Shown: in pieces, positions 1-8,650 of the stretch
Position numbering within the stretch: position 1 is the stretch's first letter
How the letters are laid out: every line of letters starts with the position of its first letter
Origin: Treponema sp. UBA6367
Lineage (GTDB): Bacteria; Spirochaetota; Spirochaetia; Treponematales; Treponemataceae
Reading direction: 5' to 3'
DNA length: 64,000 nucleotides
NCBI GenBank assembly: GCA_002437725.1
Contig: DJRF01000010.1
Coordinates: forward strand, 230,960 to 294,959
The notes under the pieces: generated by a model
What the model saw: only the letters and a program-made list of their open reading frames with translations
What the model was told of the DNA's origin: nothing
Database searches by the model: none
Made by a program: the position numbers and the translations under genes

Positions 1-780
1 AGCGCGGTTTCTAATTATGCGCAAGGCAAGCAGATTGATTGGATTATAAATTGCGCAGCGTACACAGCCGTTGATAATGCTGAAAAAGACATTCTTGCCG
101 CACAGGAATTAAATGCAAATGCCCCGAAAATTCTAGCTGAAGTTGCAAAAAAAATTAAAGCAAAGCTTATTCATATTTCTACAGATTATGTTTTTGACGG
201 TTCTGCAGATGAGCCGATAAGAGAGGATAAAAGCGTTTGTCCTTGCGGTGTTTATGGTAAAACTAAGGCTATGGGTGAAAAAAATATTGCCGAAACTGTT
301 GACGAATACTACATTCTTCGCACGGCTTGGCTTTACGGCTGGAACGGAAAGAATTTTGTATACACGATTATAAAAGCCATGAATAATAATCCTAGTATAA
401 AAGTTGTAGACGACCAGTTTGGAACTCCTACATCTGCATGCGATTTGGCAAATGTGATTTTGGAAATCGTAATAAAAAATAATGATAAAAAAATTCCATG
501 CGGAATTTATCACTGCACAGATTTAGGAAAGGCTTCTTGGTATGAATTTGCCTTAGAAATAAAAAAACAGGCAGAAAGCATTGGAATACTTAAAAACAAA
601 GATTGCCTGGTTAATCCGTGTTCTACAAAAGATTATCCAACGCCTGCAAAAAGACCGTCTTATTCTGTTTTAGATAAGACAAAAATCCAGTCGGCATTAG
701 ACATAAAACTTCCTGACTGGAAAGAAAGCCTTTTTCAATTTTTAAGAAGTCCTCTTTTTGATTTTAATCGATTATATTAA
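1..780 (+). CDS. rfbD: dTDP-4-dehydrorhamnose reductase, 5' end missing
   Basis: Last step of dTDP-L-rhamnose synthesis, the NAD(P)H-dependent reduction of dTDP-4-dehydrorhamnose in the cytoplasm. The reading frame is open from base 1, so the N-terminus with the Rossmann glycine motif lies outside the window and about 259 residues remain. Visible family motifs are NCAAYTAVD, STDYVFDG and the catalytic YGKTK (Tyr-x-x-x-Lys of short-chain dehydrogenases), followed by the family's typical C-terminal RPSYSVLD. It heads rfbD-rfbA-rfbC-rfbB, but a 159-bp gap holding a hairpin repeat separates it from rfbA, so the four genes may not be read equally. The identification is firm; only the start is unknown. 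Confidence 0.95.
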   Translation, partial: SAVSNYAQGKQIDWIINCAAYTAVDNAEKDILAAQELNANAPKILAEVAKKIKAKLIHISTDYVFDGSADEPIREDKSVCPCGVYGKTKAMGEKNIAETVDEYYILRTAWLYGWNGKNFVYTIIKAMNNNPSIKVVDDQFGTPTSACDLANVILEIVIKNNDKKIPCGIYHCTDLGKASWYEFALEIKKQAESIGILKNKDCLVNPCSTKDYPTPAKRPSYSVLDKTKIQSALDIKLPDWKESLFQFLRSPLFDFNRLY

Positions 781-838
781 ATTATTATGTATTTTTACAT
801 TCTTATTTGATACCTTTGCATTTTTAATGTAAAATTGA

Positions 839-912
839 TTTAAGGTTTATACGAACTTTAAAAACGGCTGAGTCAAGACCTTGAGCGAAAGCGTGCATTG
901 ACCAGACGTTTT
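839..912 (+). repeat. Intergenic double-hairpin repeat, copy 1
   Basis: First copy of a four-member repeat family. A first hairpin (TTTAAGGTTT-atac-gaACTTTAAA) is followed by a second, larger hairpin whose arms are AAAACGGCTGAGTCAA and TTGACCAGACGTTTT. The T-rich right arm gives it the look of an intrinsic terminator. It lies between rfbD and rfbA, genes of one pathway, so it may attenuate rather than end transcription. The other copies are at 37113, 53365 and 59985. Confidence 0.7.
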
Positions 913-939
913 GCAATTTTCTTTTTGGAGTTTATTTAT

Positions 940-1812
940 ATGAAAGGAATTATTTTGGCTGGCGGTTCTGGAACACGTCTTTACCCTATAACAAAAGCGG
1001 TTTCTAAACAAATTCTTCCGCTCTACGATAAGCCTATGATTTATTATCCTTTAAGCGTGCTTATGCTTAGCGGTATAAGAGAGGTTCTTATAATTTCAAC
1101 GCCACGAGATATTTCTTCTTTTAAAGAGCTTTTTGGCGATGGAAAATGGCTTGGAATGCATTTTGAGTATGCTGTCCAAGAAAAACCTAGAGGACTTGCG
1201 GACGCATTTATTGTCGGAAAAGATTTTATCGGTTCAGATTCTGTGGCTCTTGTGCTGGGGGATAATATTTTTTACGGACAAAGTTTTACATCAACTTTGA
1301 AAAATGCTCGTTCAAAAATATCTTCTAACGGAGGAGCTGTAATTTTTGGATATTATGTAAAGGATCCTACGGCTTACGGTGTGGTAGAATTCGATGAGGG
1401 AGGAAGAGTGTTAGGAATCGAAGAGAAGCCTGCTAAGCCAAAGTCAAACTATGCTGTTCCAGGTCTCTATTTTTACGATAACGACGTTGTCCGGATTGCT
1501 CAGGATGTAAAGCCTAGCGCGCGGGGAGAAATTGAAATCACAGCTGTTAATAATGCCTATCTTCAAAAAAAACAGCTGAGCGTTGAGCTTTTAGGACGCG
1601 GAATGGCGTGGCTTGACACTGGAACTTATGATGGCTTGCTAGAAGCAAGTAATTTTATAGCCACAATTCAAAAAAGACAGGGATTATATGTTTCTTGTAT
1701 AGAGGAGATTTCTTTTTCAAACGGCTGGATAGATAAAAAACAGTTGCTAAGTCTTGCCTCCGGTTATAAGACTGAATATGGCCGCTATCTTGAATATGTT
1801 TCAGAGCGATAA
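940..1812 (+). CDS. rfbA: Glucose-1-phosphate thymidylyltransferase
   Basis: Makes dTDP-glucose from dTTP and glucose-1-phosphate, the first step of dTDP-rhamnose synthesis. The 290-residue protein begins with the nucleotidyltransferase signature GGSGTRLYP and continues with QILPLYDKPMIYYPLS, LVLGDNIFYG and WLDTGTYDGLLEA, all typical of RmlA. The open frame extends upstream to 898, but ATG 940 is preceded by TTTTTGGAG at a suitable distance and puts the family's N-terminal MKGIILAGGSG first, so 940 was chosen. The length matches the usual ~290 residues. It is followed after 23 bp by rfbC. Confident. Confidence 0.97.
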   Translation: MKGIILAGGSGTRLYPITKAVSKQILPLYDKPMIYYPLSVLMLSGIREVLIISTPRDISSFKELFGDGKWLGMHFEYAVQEKPRGLADAFIVGKDFIGSDSVALVLGDNIFYGQSFTSTLKNARSKISSNGGAVIFGYYVKDPTAYGVVEFDEGGRVLGIEEKPAKPKSNYAVPGLYFYDNDVVRIAQDVKPSARGEIEITAVNNAYLQKKQLSVELLGRGMAWLDTGTYDGLLEASNFIATIQKRQGLYVSCIEEISFSNGWIDKKQLLSLASGYKTEYGRYLEYVSER

Positions 1813-1835
1813 ATCGGCTTTTTATAGGAGAATGT

Positions 1836-2438
1836 ATGCCTTTTACCTTTAATAAATGTTATTCAAAAATTGGCGATGAATTTTTAGGACTTTACGAAGT
1901 TCAGCCAAAAGTTTTTAATGATTCCCGGGGTTACTTTTTTGAAGTCTACAGCGAAAAAGATTTTTTTGAAGCGGGACTTAAAATGAAATTTGTGCAGGAT
2001 AACCAGTCTGCTTCTACTGGCCGCGTTTTGAGGGGGCTTCATTTTCAGACGAGACATCCTCAAGGAAAACTTGTCCGTGCGGTAAGCGGCCGTGTTTACG
2101 ATGTTGCTGTAGATTTGCGCAACGGCTCTAAAACTTTTGGAAAGTATTACGGTGTGGTTTTAGACAGCGAGCAGCAAAATCAGTTTTATATCCCCGAAGG
2201 ATTTGCTCACGGATTTTATGTTTTAAGCGATTTTGCAGTTTTCGCTTATAAGTGTACTGATTTTTATCATCCAGAAGATGAAGGCGGTCTTATGTGGAAC
2301 GATTCTTCTATCTGTATAGATTGGAAGAGCGTCGCTCCTGACGTAATTCCATTGACTAGCGAAAAAGACCAAAGGCATCCGCTTTTTTCTGCTGAAAAAA
2401 AATACTTTGATATAAATGCTAACTGGATTGGAGAATAA
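1836..2438 (+). CDS. rfbC: dTDP-4-dehydrorhamnose 3,5-epimerase
   Basis: Epimerises C3 and C5 of dTDP-4-keto-6-deoxyglucose. The cupin-fold protein of 200 residues shows the RmlC motifs: FNDSRGYFFEVYSE near the N-terminus, QDNQSASTGRVLRGLHFQ with the catalytic-region His, GKLVRAVSGRVYDVAVDLR, and IPEGFAHGFYVLSD. A clear ribosome site (TAGGAGAATG) precedes the ATG. It sits between rfbA and rfbB in one transcription unit; the rfbB start follows its stop by one base. The length is slightly above the usual ~185 residues because of a longer C-terminal tail. Confident. Confidence 0.96.
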   Translation: MPFTFNKCYSKIGDEFLGLYEVQPKVFNDSRGYFFEVYSEKDFFEAGLKMKFVQDNQSASTGRVLRGLHFQTRHPQGKLVRAVSGRVYDVAVDLRNGSKTFGKYYGVVLDSEQQNQFYIPEGFAHGFYVLSDFAVFAYKCTDFYHPEDEGGLMWNDSSICIDWKSVAPDVIPLTSEKDQRHPLFSAEKKYFDINANWIGE

Positions 2439-2439
2439 A

Positions 2440-3555
2440 ATGAGAAAACTTAAAAACATTCTTGTTACTGGTGGAGCAGGATTTATAGGCTCAAACTTTA
2501 TAAATTATCTTTTTGGAACAAGTGCAACTGGTCAAAAAGAGTTTATGGATTCTAATTTTGATGGAAATATAATAAATGTAGATTGTTTGACCTATGCAGG
2601 AAATCTTGAAAATCTTTCAATGGTTGAAAAACAGTTTGGCGGAAAGCGTTATTTTTTTGAAAAAGCAGATATTTGCGACCGAAAGGAAATAGAGCGCATT
2701 TTTGCTCAGTACGACATAGATACCGTTGTTCACTTTGCGGCGGAAAGTCATGTGGACCGTTCTATTTTAGGGCCGCAAGAGTTTGTAAAAACGAATGTAA
2801 TGGGGACGTTTACGCTTTTAGACGTTGCGCGGAATCATTGGAAGGTAAGCCTTGATAATAGGCGAGATGATGTTTTGTTTCACCATATTTCTACAGATGA
2901 AGTTTATGGAAGCTTAGGCGCTACAGGATTTTTTACAGAAACTACAAATTATGATCCTAGGAGTCCTTATTCTGCATCAAAGGCATCTTCAGATCACCTT
3001 GTCATGGCATATTTTTACACTTATGGACTTCCTATAACGCTTTCAAACTGTACAAATAACTATGGTCCTTATCAATTTCCAGAAAAACTTCTTCCGCTGA
3101 TGATTTCAAATATACGCGACGGAAAAAATCTTCCTGTTTATGGAGAAGGAAAAAATATTCGCGACTGGATTTATGTAGAAGATCACAACCGGGCTGTCTG
3201 GCAAATTGTAAACAGCGGAATTGCGGGCGAAAAATATAATATTGGTGGAGAAAACGAATGGCAGAACATAAAGCTTCTTCACAAGGTGATTGAATTAACA
3301 TCAAAAGAACTTGGCAAGAATCCAGAAGAAGTTGAAAAGACTGTTATCCACGTAAAAGACCGGCCTGGCCACGATGCTCGTTACGCAATTGACTGCTCTA
3401 AAATAAAAAAAGAACTCGGCTGGGAGCGAAAAATGACTTTTGAACAGGGGCTTTTACTCACTATAAAGTGGTATTTACAGCATCCTGAATGGGTAGACCA
3501 CATTTTAAGCGGAGAATACAAAAACTGGATTAACAAAAATTATTCAAAAAGATAG
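2440..3555 (+). CDS. rfbB: dTDP-glucose 4,6-dehydratase
   Basis: Second step of dTDP-rhamnose synthesis, an NAD+-dependent oxidation and dehydration of dTDP-glucose. The 371-residue extended short-chain dehydrogenase has the Rossmann motif GGAGFIGSNF, the VHFAAESHVDRSI segment, the catalytic STDEVYGSLG and YSASKA (Tyr-x-x-x-Lys), and NNYGPYQFPEKL. The frame opens at 2416, but ATG 2440 has GGAG at 2430-2433 and starts with MRKLKNILVTGGAG, so it was chosen. The pathway order rfbD-A-C-B is complete in this window, providing rhamnose donors for surface glycans or glycoproteins. Confidence 0.97.
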   Translation: MRKLKNILVTGGAGFIGSNFINYLFGTSATGQKEFMDSNFDGNIINVDCLTYAGNLENLSMVEKQFGGKRYFFEKADICDRKEIERIFAQYDIDTVVHFAAESHVDRSILGPQEFVKTNVMGTFTLLDVARNHWKVSLDNRRDDVLFHHISTDEVYGSLGATGFFTETTNYDPRSPYSASKASSDHLVMAYFYTYGLPITLSNCTNNYGPYQFPEKLLPLMISNIRDGKNLPVYGEGKNIRDWIYVEDHNRAVWQIVNSGIAGEKYNIGGENEWQNIKLLHKVIELTSKELGKNPEEVEKTVIHVKDRPGHDARYAIDCSKIKKELGWERKMTFEQGLLLTIKWYLQHPEWVDHILSGEYKNWINKNYSKR

Positions 3556-3655
3556 TCTAAGATAAAAGTTGAGTTTTAGAAAAATGAATAAAAGCGCAAG
3601 CGAATTTACAATTTGTGAAGACTTTGTGAGATAAGAACAATTAAGGTAGGAAATT

Positions 3656-4790
3656 ATGTTAGAAGATTTAAAAATGCCAATTTCGCAATTAAAAGAAGAT
3701 ATTATGAACGTATGGGGGCGTCTTTGACCCCGAAGGGATTCAGAAAAAAATAGACGAAAAAATGTCTTTAAGCGAAACTCCTGGTTTTTGGGATGACCAC
3801 GAAAAAGCAGAAAAAGTTATGTCTTCTGTTAGAAAATTAAAGGCTAGAATTGAACCTTGGAAGGATTTGCTAAAAGAATTAGATGATTTAAATGCTATGT
3901 ACGAACTGGCAGAAGAAAGCGGCGAACAGTCGGATGAAGAAGAAGTTCGTTCAATGTATACTGCTTGCAAAAAAAAGTATGACGAGCTGAATATCTTAAA
4001 TCTTCTTAGCGATGAAGTCGATGATTCTAGCGCATTTCTTTCAATCCATGCAGGCGCTGGCGGAACAGAAGCTGAAGATTGGGCAAATATGCTCCTGCGA
4101 ATGTATACTAGATGGGCAGAGCGTCACGAATATAAAATAGAAGTCATAGATGTTCTTGAAGCGGAAGGCGGAATAAAATCTGTTACGCTTCAGATTGACG
4201 GCGACTATGTTTATGGACATTTAAAAGGAGAGGCTGGTATTCATAGGCTGGTCAGAATAAGTCCATTTGACTCGAACGCTAGAAGGCACACTTCTTTTGC
4301 GAGCGTTTACGTTTTTCCAGTCCTTGATGATTCTATTGAAGTTGAAATTCGGCCAGAAGATTTAAGAATCGACACTTACCGCGCCGGCGGAAAAGGCGGA
4401 CAGCACGTAAATAAAACCGATTCTGCAGTTCGTTTTACTCATATTCCTACAGGAATTGTTGTTGCCTGTCAAAGTGAACGAAGCCAGATTTTTAATCGCC
4501 AGGCTTGTATGAGCATGCTTAAGGCAAAACTTTATGAATACTACAAAGAGCAAAAAGAAAAAGAAAATTCAAAATTCGCTGCAGAAAAAAAAGATATTTC
4601 TTGGGGAAATCAAATCCGTTCTTATGTATTTCAGCCTTACACAATGGTAAAAGATCATAGAACTAAATGCGAATCAGGAAATATTCAAGCAGTTATGGAC
4701 GGCGATATTGATCAGTTCATGGATGCGTACCTTGTAGCAAAGTGGAAAGGACTTCCTATGGATTCTAGCGATGCGGATGAACAAGTATAG
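3656..4790 (+). CDS. prfB: Peptide chain release factor 2, made by programmed +1 frameshift
   Basis: Terminates translation at UGA and UAA. It is encoded in two frames: codons from ATG 3656 run to the in-frame stop TGA at 3725-3727, and the rest continues in the +1 frame from GAC 3726. The assembled protein is about 377 residues. Visible are the stop-codon-reading SPF tripeptide (RISPFDSNARRH) and the peptidyl-hydrolysis GGQ motif (GGKGGQHVNKTDSAVR). The site has all the elements of the classical RF2 autoregulatory frameshift, so this is not a broken gene. The 3' end overlaps the next reading frame by 20 bp. Confidence 0.96.
3714..3728 (+). other. RF2 programmed frameshift signal
   Basis: A Shine-Dalgarno-like GGGGG at 3714-3718 stands three bases before the slippery CTT at 3722-3724, followed by TGA and C at 3725-3728. 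This is the standard RF2 arrangement: when release factor 2 is scarce, the ribosome pauses at UGA, slips one base forward, and makes full-length factor. Confidence 0.95.
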
Positions 4791-6567
4791 TTTTTTTCAA
4801 AAAAAACATTTTTTATTTCTCGTTGTGTTTTTTGCATTTTTTTTTACTTGCATTTCTGCTTCGTACTCTGCTGAAAATGCAAATTGGACTATTGCGGCAG
4901 AACGTTTTTCTTTTGCAAAGGAAAATGTAAAGGAAAGTTCTGCAATAGCGGCTGCAAAGATTATTCCCTCTCTTATTTTGGAACAAATGGCGGAAAATCT
5001 TGAAAGAACTCCAAAAAATCAAGAGCTTTTAGACAGAAAACTTTATGATTTGCGCAAAGAGCGTCTGTCTTTGTTCTTGCAGCTTTCAAAAGAAGAACAG
5101 TCTAGGGATTCTGTTTTTCTGAACAACTATTCAAAAGGAATTTTAAAAACAAAACTTTCTGAATCTGAAAAAAAAATTGCAGATATTCAAAAAAAAATCG
5201 ATGACAATCTCTTGCAAGTAAATAAGGAAATTTCTGACTTTCAAAAAAAAGAAAATGAGATTGAACAGTCTGCGCAAAAAAACAAGGCAAAAGATGTTGA
5301 AACTGAAAAATCTGAATTAAGACAGCTTGGAGAATTTTTCAAGTCTTTTGTTCCAGGAACGCAAGAAGATACAACTTTCGAAAATGTTGTTCTTTATGGA
5401 AATGATTTTTCAAAGCTTTTTGATCCTGGAGAAGAAATTCGCGCGGAAGGATATAAAAGTTACAATTTTGAAAAAAGCTGTGTAGATGCAAAAATAAACA
5501 GCCTTTTAACAGGAAGACTTACAGTTTACGGCTCTTATATTTCTGTTTCTGTAACTTTATTGCAATTTCCTGGCGCAAAAGAAATTGCTTATGCAACAGA
5601 AGTTGGCCTTATAGACGAGCTTGGAAGCATTGCAGTTTCTATTGCGGGACAACTTGCTCCTGCGGTGGTGGACAGTATTCCAATTCAACTTTCGTTTGAA
5701 GTTTTTCCAGAAGATGCGGCAGAAAAACTTGTTATAGGAATTGACGATGCAGTTTTTAGAAGTGTTCCTGAGCATTTTTTATTAAACGCCGGAATTCACA
5801 CTCTTAGATTTTCTTCAGATGGTTATGAATCTGTTTCAACTTCTTTTATGTTTAGGGGAAATCAAAAGTTTAATGTGCAAGTCAGATTAAATAAAAAGAA
5901 TGAAGAAACAATTAATCTTGCTATAAAAAAGCCTTTTGCAGGTAGTATTGTTGCAGATGGAGTTAATTTTGGAGAAGTATCGCCAGAAAAAAGATTTGCT
6001 CAAATAACCGTGAATAACAGACCTGTTTTAGGGCAATTTATTAGCACCGATGGAGAAGTTGCAACGTTTTTTGTAGAGCCTAAACTTCTGTCTGAAGATT
6101 TTATTCAAGTAAATACAAAGCCGTTTGACCGAAGCAAATATATAGATGTAAGGCGAAGATGGATGTACGGGGCTTACAGTGCTCTTATAATCTCTTTAAT
6201 TCCTGAATTTTATGTTTATGGAAATTATTATTCTAATGCCCTTGCTTATAAAAATTCAAATAGCGTAAGCTATGAACAAGCTTTAAAATGGCAAAATGCA
6301 AACTATATAACAACAGGAATTTCAATTGGCTGCGGAGTTTTTTTTGTATACGAACTTATAAGATACCTTGTTGCAGCTAATTCTGTTCTTCCTGCGAATG
6401 CTAAAAAGATACCGGAAAAACAACTTTTACAAATTCAGGATTCTCAAAAAAAAGCATTGGAAGAAAAAGAGCGTAATAAAACTGAAGAACAAGTTGCGCA
6501 GTCTGAAGAAGAGCAAAGCTTGGAAAAATACGGAACTCTGCAAGTTGAAGAAATCCCTTTGAACTAA
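4771..6567 (+). CDS. Secreted envelope protein with PEGA-like domain
   Basis: Function unknown. The 598-residue product has a strong N-terminal signal sequence (KKHFLFLVVFFAFFFTCISA), then a helical, Lys/Glu-rich stretch (residues ~70-180) that looks like coiled coil. A beta-rich region with a PEGA-like segment (FEVFPEDAAEKLVIGIDD... LLNAGIHTLRFSSDGYES) follows at about residues 300-380. Two hydrophobic segments come near the C-terminus (~residues 465-485 and 505-530), with a charged tail. PEGA domains are common in spirochaete surface proteins and are thought to bind polysaccharide or cell wall. The start overlaps the prfB end; ATG 4777 (MNKYSFF) is an equally possible start, and neither has a clear ribosome site. 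It is probably co-transcribed with prfB. Confidence 0.75.
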   Translation: MRMNKYSFFQKKHFLFLVVFFAFFFTCISASYSAENANWTIAAERFSFAKENVKESSAIAAAKIIPSLILEQMAENLERTPKNQELLDRKLYDLRKERLSLFLQLSKEEQSRDSVFLNNYSKGILKTKLSESEKKIADIQKKIDDNLLQVNKEISDFQKKENEIEQSAQKNKAKDVETEKSELRQLGEFFKSFVPGTQEDTTFENVVLYGNDFSKLFDPGEEIRAEGYKSYNFEKSCVDAKINSLLTGRLTVYGSYISVSVTLLQFPGAKEIAYATEVGLIDELGSIAVSIAGQLAPAVVDSIPIQLSFEVFPEDAAEKLVIGIDDAVFRSVPEHFLLNAGIHTLRFSSDGYESVSTSFMFRGNQKFNVQVRLNKKNEETINLAIKKPFAGSIVADGVNFGEVSPEKRFAQITVNNRPVLGQFISTDGEVATFFVEPKLLSEDFIQVNTKPFDRSKYIDVRRRWMYGAYSALIISLIPEFYVYGNYYSNALAYKNSNSVSYEQALKWQNANYITTGISIGCGVFFVYELIRYLVAANSVLPANAKKIPEKQLLQIQDSQKKALEEKERNKTEEQVAQSEEEQSLEKYGTLQVEEIPLN

Positions 6568-6633
6568 ATTGCAAAAGAGGCTTCTTTTGACTAAAATAAA
6601 TAAAGGGTAAAAATTATTTTAAAGGTGTGTTAT

Positions 6634-7515
6634 ATGGCAAAAATTTCCTTTTCAGAAAAGATAAAAAGCCTTTTTTCAGGAAAAAAAGAATCAGAAGAAT
6701 TTTACGAAGAACTTACGGATAGCCTTATAGAAGGCGATATAGGCGCAAAGACTGCGTTCGAAATTTCAGATATTTTAGAACAAAATTGCAAAAAAAATCA
6801 TATTTCAGGCGAGCAAGCTATAACCTTGGAATTAAAAAAGATTCTTTTGGAATATGTAAAATCGCTGGATTTAGAGCCAGATTTTTCTTCCAATAATACA
6901 AATATCTGGATGGTTTTGGGCGTCAATGGCGTTGGAAAAACCACTAGTGTGGCAAAACTTGGAAATTATTTTAAAAATAAAGGCATTGAAAATATTGTTC
7001 TTGCTTCTGCAGATACTTTTAGAGCCGCCGCAATAGAGCAGCTGGAAATGCATGGAAAAAAAATTGGTTTAAGAGTTGTAAGCCATCAGCACGGCAGCGA
7101 TCCTGCTGCCGTTGTTTTTGATGCGGCTCAAGCGTGTTCTTCAAAAGGCGCAGGCCTTGTAATAGCTGATACTGCGGGACGTTTGCATAATAAAGAAAAT
7201 TTAGTCCGCGAGCTTCAGAAAATCCATAAAATTTGCACTGAAAAAGCTAGCCAAAATTGCTATAAAAGAATACTTGTAATAGATGCGACTACGGGGCAAA
7301 ATGCTCTTCGCCAGGCGGAAGTTTTTAACGAAGCTGTAGGAATCGACGCGCTTGTTCTTACAAAGTACGATTCTACTGCAAAAGGTGGAGTTGCTGTTTC
7401 TATTGGTAAAGAATTAGGAATCCCGGTTGCATTTGTGTGCAACGGAGAAAAATACGAAAATATAAAGCCGTTCGACGCGGAAGATTATATAAACAGTTTT
7501 TTGGGGTTAGACTGA
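6634..7515 (+). CDS. ftsY: Signal recognition particle receptor FtsY
   Basis: SRP receptor GTPase that delivers ribosome-nascent-chain complexes to the Sec translocon at the inner membrane. The 293-residue protein has a short N-terminal helical domain and the SRP-GTPase G domain: P-loop GVNGVGKTTSVAKL, DTFRAAAIEQLE, DTAGRLHNKENL, and the base-recognition TKYDSTAKGG. It lacks the long acidic N-terminal extension of the E. coli protein, as in many bacteria. The open frame includes an upstream GTG at 6625, but ATG 6634 has AAAGG at 6621-6625 with 8-base spacing and was chosen. The next gene starts 4 bp after its stop. Confidence 0.96.
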   Translation: MAKISFSEKIKSLFSGKKESEEFYEELTDSLIEGDIGAKTAFEISDILEQNCKKNHISGEQAITLELKKILLEYVKSLDLEPDFSSNNTNIWMVLGVNGVGKTTSVAKLGNYFKNKGIENIVLASADTFRAAAIEQLEMHGKKIGLRVVSHQHGSDPAAVVFDAAQACSSKGAGLVIADTAGRLHNKENLVRELQKIHKICTEKASQNCYKRILVIDATTGQNALRQAEVFNEAVGIDALVLTKYDSTAKGGVAVSIGKELGIPVAFVCNGEKYENIKPFDAEDYINSFLGLD

Positions 7516-7519
7516 TTAA

Positions 7520-8650
7520 ATGAAAGAGGGTAGAAAAGTTTTTTTGTCTATTTTTTTTATGCTTTCCTCTTTGAATATAATTTTTGCAGTTGAAAACCCG
7601 CTTTTTAAAATGAGTGCAAAAGTCTGCTGCTATGAACTTAATAAAAAAAGTTATTCTTCGGAAATAGAGTGTTTTTCAAGTTTTTTTGATTTTCCATTTA
7701 AAGTTCTTGCTTCAAGGCATTGGACAGTTTTAAAAGGAAGCGTGCCTTTATTCGATTTGTTAGTTCCTAGTTACGAAGGCTTTATAGATTTCATTTATAG
7801 TTATGAGCCGTTGATTGAAGATGAAGATTTAATACAGTCTTTCTTTTTAAAAAAGTCAGGTGATTTTACAGTTCAAAAACCTAAAGAACTGGAACAAAAA
7901 ATAGATTTTGATAGCGATTTAAATCCTATATTGATTGAAGATAATAAAATTGAGAAAACTCAAAGAGATTCTTCAGGAAATTTAAGTTTTTTTTCAGTAG
8001 ATGATGAAATTCTTTCTATGCAAAATTTGGGAACGGAAAAAATCATTGTTAGAAAGTGGGAAAATCATCTTATAAGAAAATTTTATGATGAAAAGATGCG
8101 GCTTAAAAAACGCGAGTCTTGGAATATTTCCACAGATTTTTCAGATTCTTCAATTCTAAAAACAGAAAACTTTTTTTACACAGATGATAGTTTGGTTCCT
8201 GTTTCTTGCCAAATTTTAGAATCAAATAAATTTTCTGAACTTTCTTATGATGATAAGGGAAGAGTTGTAGACCTAAAAGAAAGTTCTGTTCAAGATGAAA
8301 AAAGACATTTGCAAAATCATACAGCTTGGCATTACGACGAAAAAAACAGAATTACAGAAAAGCAAACAAAAACGTATATCTATAAAAAAGAAAACTTTTC
8401 AAAAGCAGAAGGCACGCACTCTCAAAAAGAAGTTTATATCTATAAAATTGAAGACGGTCAGCCTGATTATTACTACTATGAAAACAATGAACTAAAATTA
8501 AAAACAGAATACAGTTCGCAAAATGACTATATTACAACAATGAACTTTGACAACGGATTTATTGTTGAATCATTTTACAAAAACGGAATGCGCAAAAAAG
8601 ACATTTACTACCTGAATGGCGTTGTTAGGAGGGTAAAGCAGTATGAATAA
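7520..8650 (+). CDS. Secreted protein of unknown function
   Basis: Not recognised as a named family. The 376-residue product starts with a signal peptide (KVFLSIFFMLSSLNIIFA, likely cleaved after FAVE). The C-terminal half has repeated short tyrosine-rich beta-strand units of the type YDDKGRVVDL, YDEKNRITEK, VYIYKIEDG and YKNGMRKKDIYY. These resemble the YD/MORN-like repeats of secreted bacterial antitoxin-like and surface proteins. It sits directly between ftsY and the lolCDE genes, overlapping lolC by 8 bp, so it is very likely translated with the lipoprotein-sorting transporter. A periplasmic accessory to that pathway is possible, but this is only an inference from position. Confidence 0.7.
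   Translation: MKEGRKVFLSIFFMLSSLNIIFAVENPLFKMSAKVCCYELNKKSYSSEIECFSSFFDFPFKVLASRHWTVLKGSVPLFDLLVPSYEGFIDFIYSYEPLIEDEDLIQSFFLKKSGDFTVQKPKELEQKIDFDSDLNPILIEDNKIEKTQRDSSGNLSFFSVDDEILSMQNLGTEKIIVRKWENHLIRKFYDEKMRLKKRESWNISTDFSDSSILKTENFFYTDDSLVPVSCQILESNKFSELSYDDKGRVVDLKESSVQDEKRHLQNHTAWHYDEKNRITEKQTKTYIYKKENFSKAEGTHSQKEVYIYKIEDGQPDYYYYENNELKLKTEYSSQNDYITTMNFDNGFIVESFYKNGMRKKDIYYLNGVVRRVKQYE

Noticed and set aside
898..940. Longer rfbA start at 898
   Set aside because: The extension runs through the repeat hairpin and lacks family similarity; ATG 940 has a ribosome site and the right N-terminus.
3656..4790. prfB looks like a gene broken by a frameshift
   Set aside because: The in-frame TGA lies in the classical CTT-TGA-C context after a GGGGG, with correct spacing, so this is the programmed RF2 frameshift and not a pseudogene.
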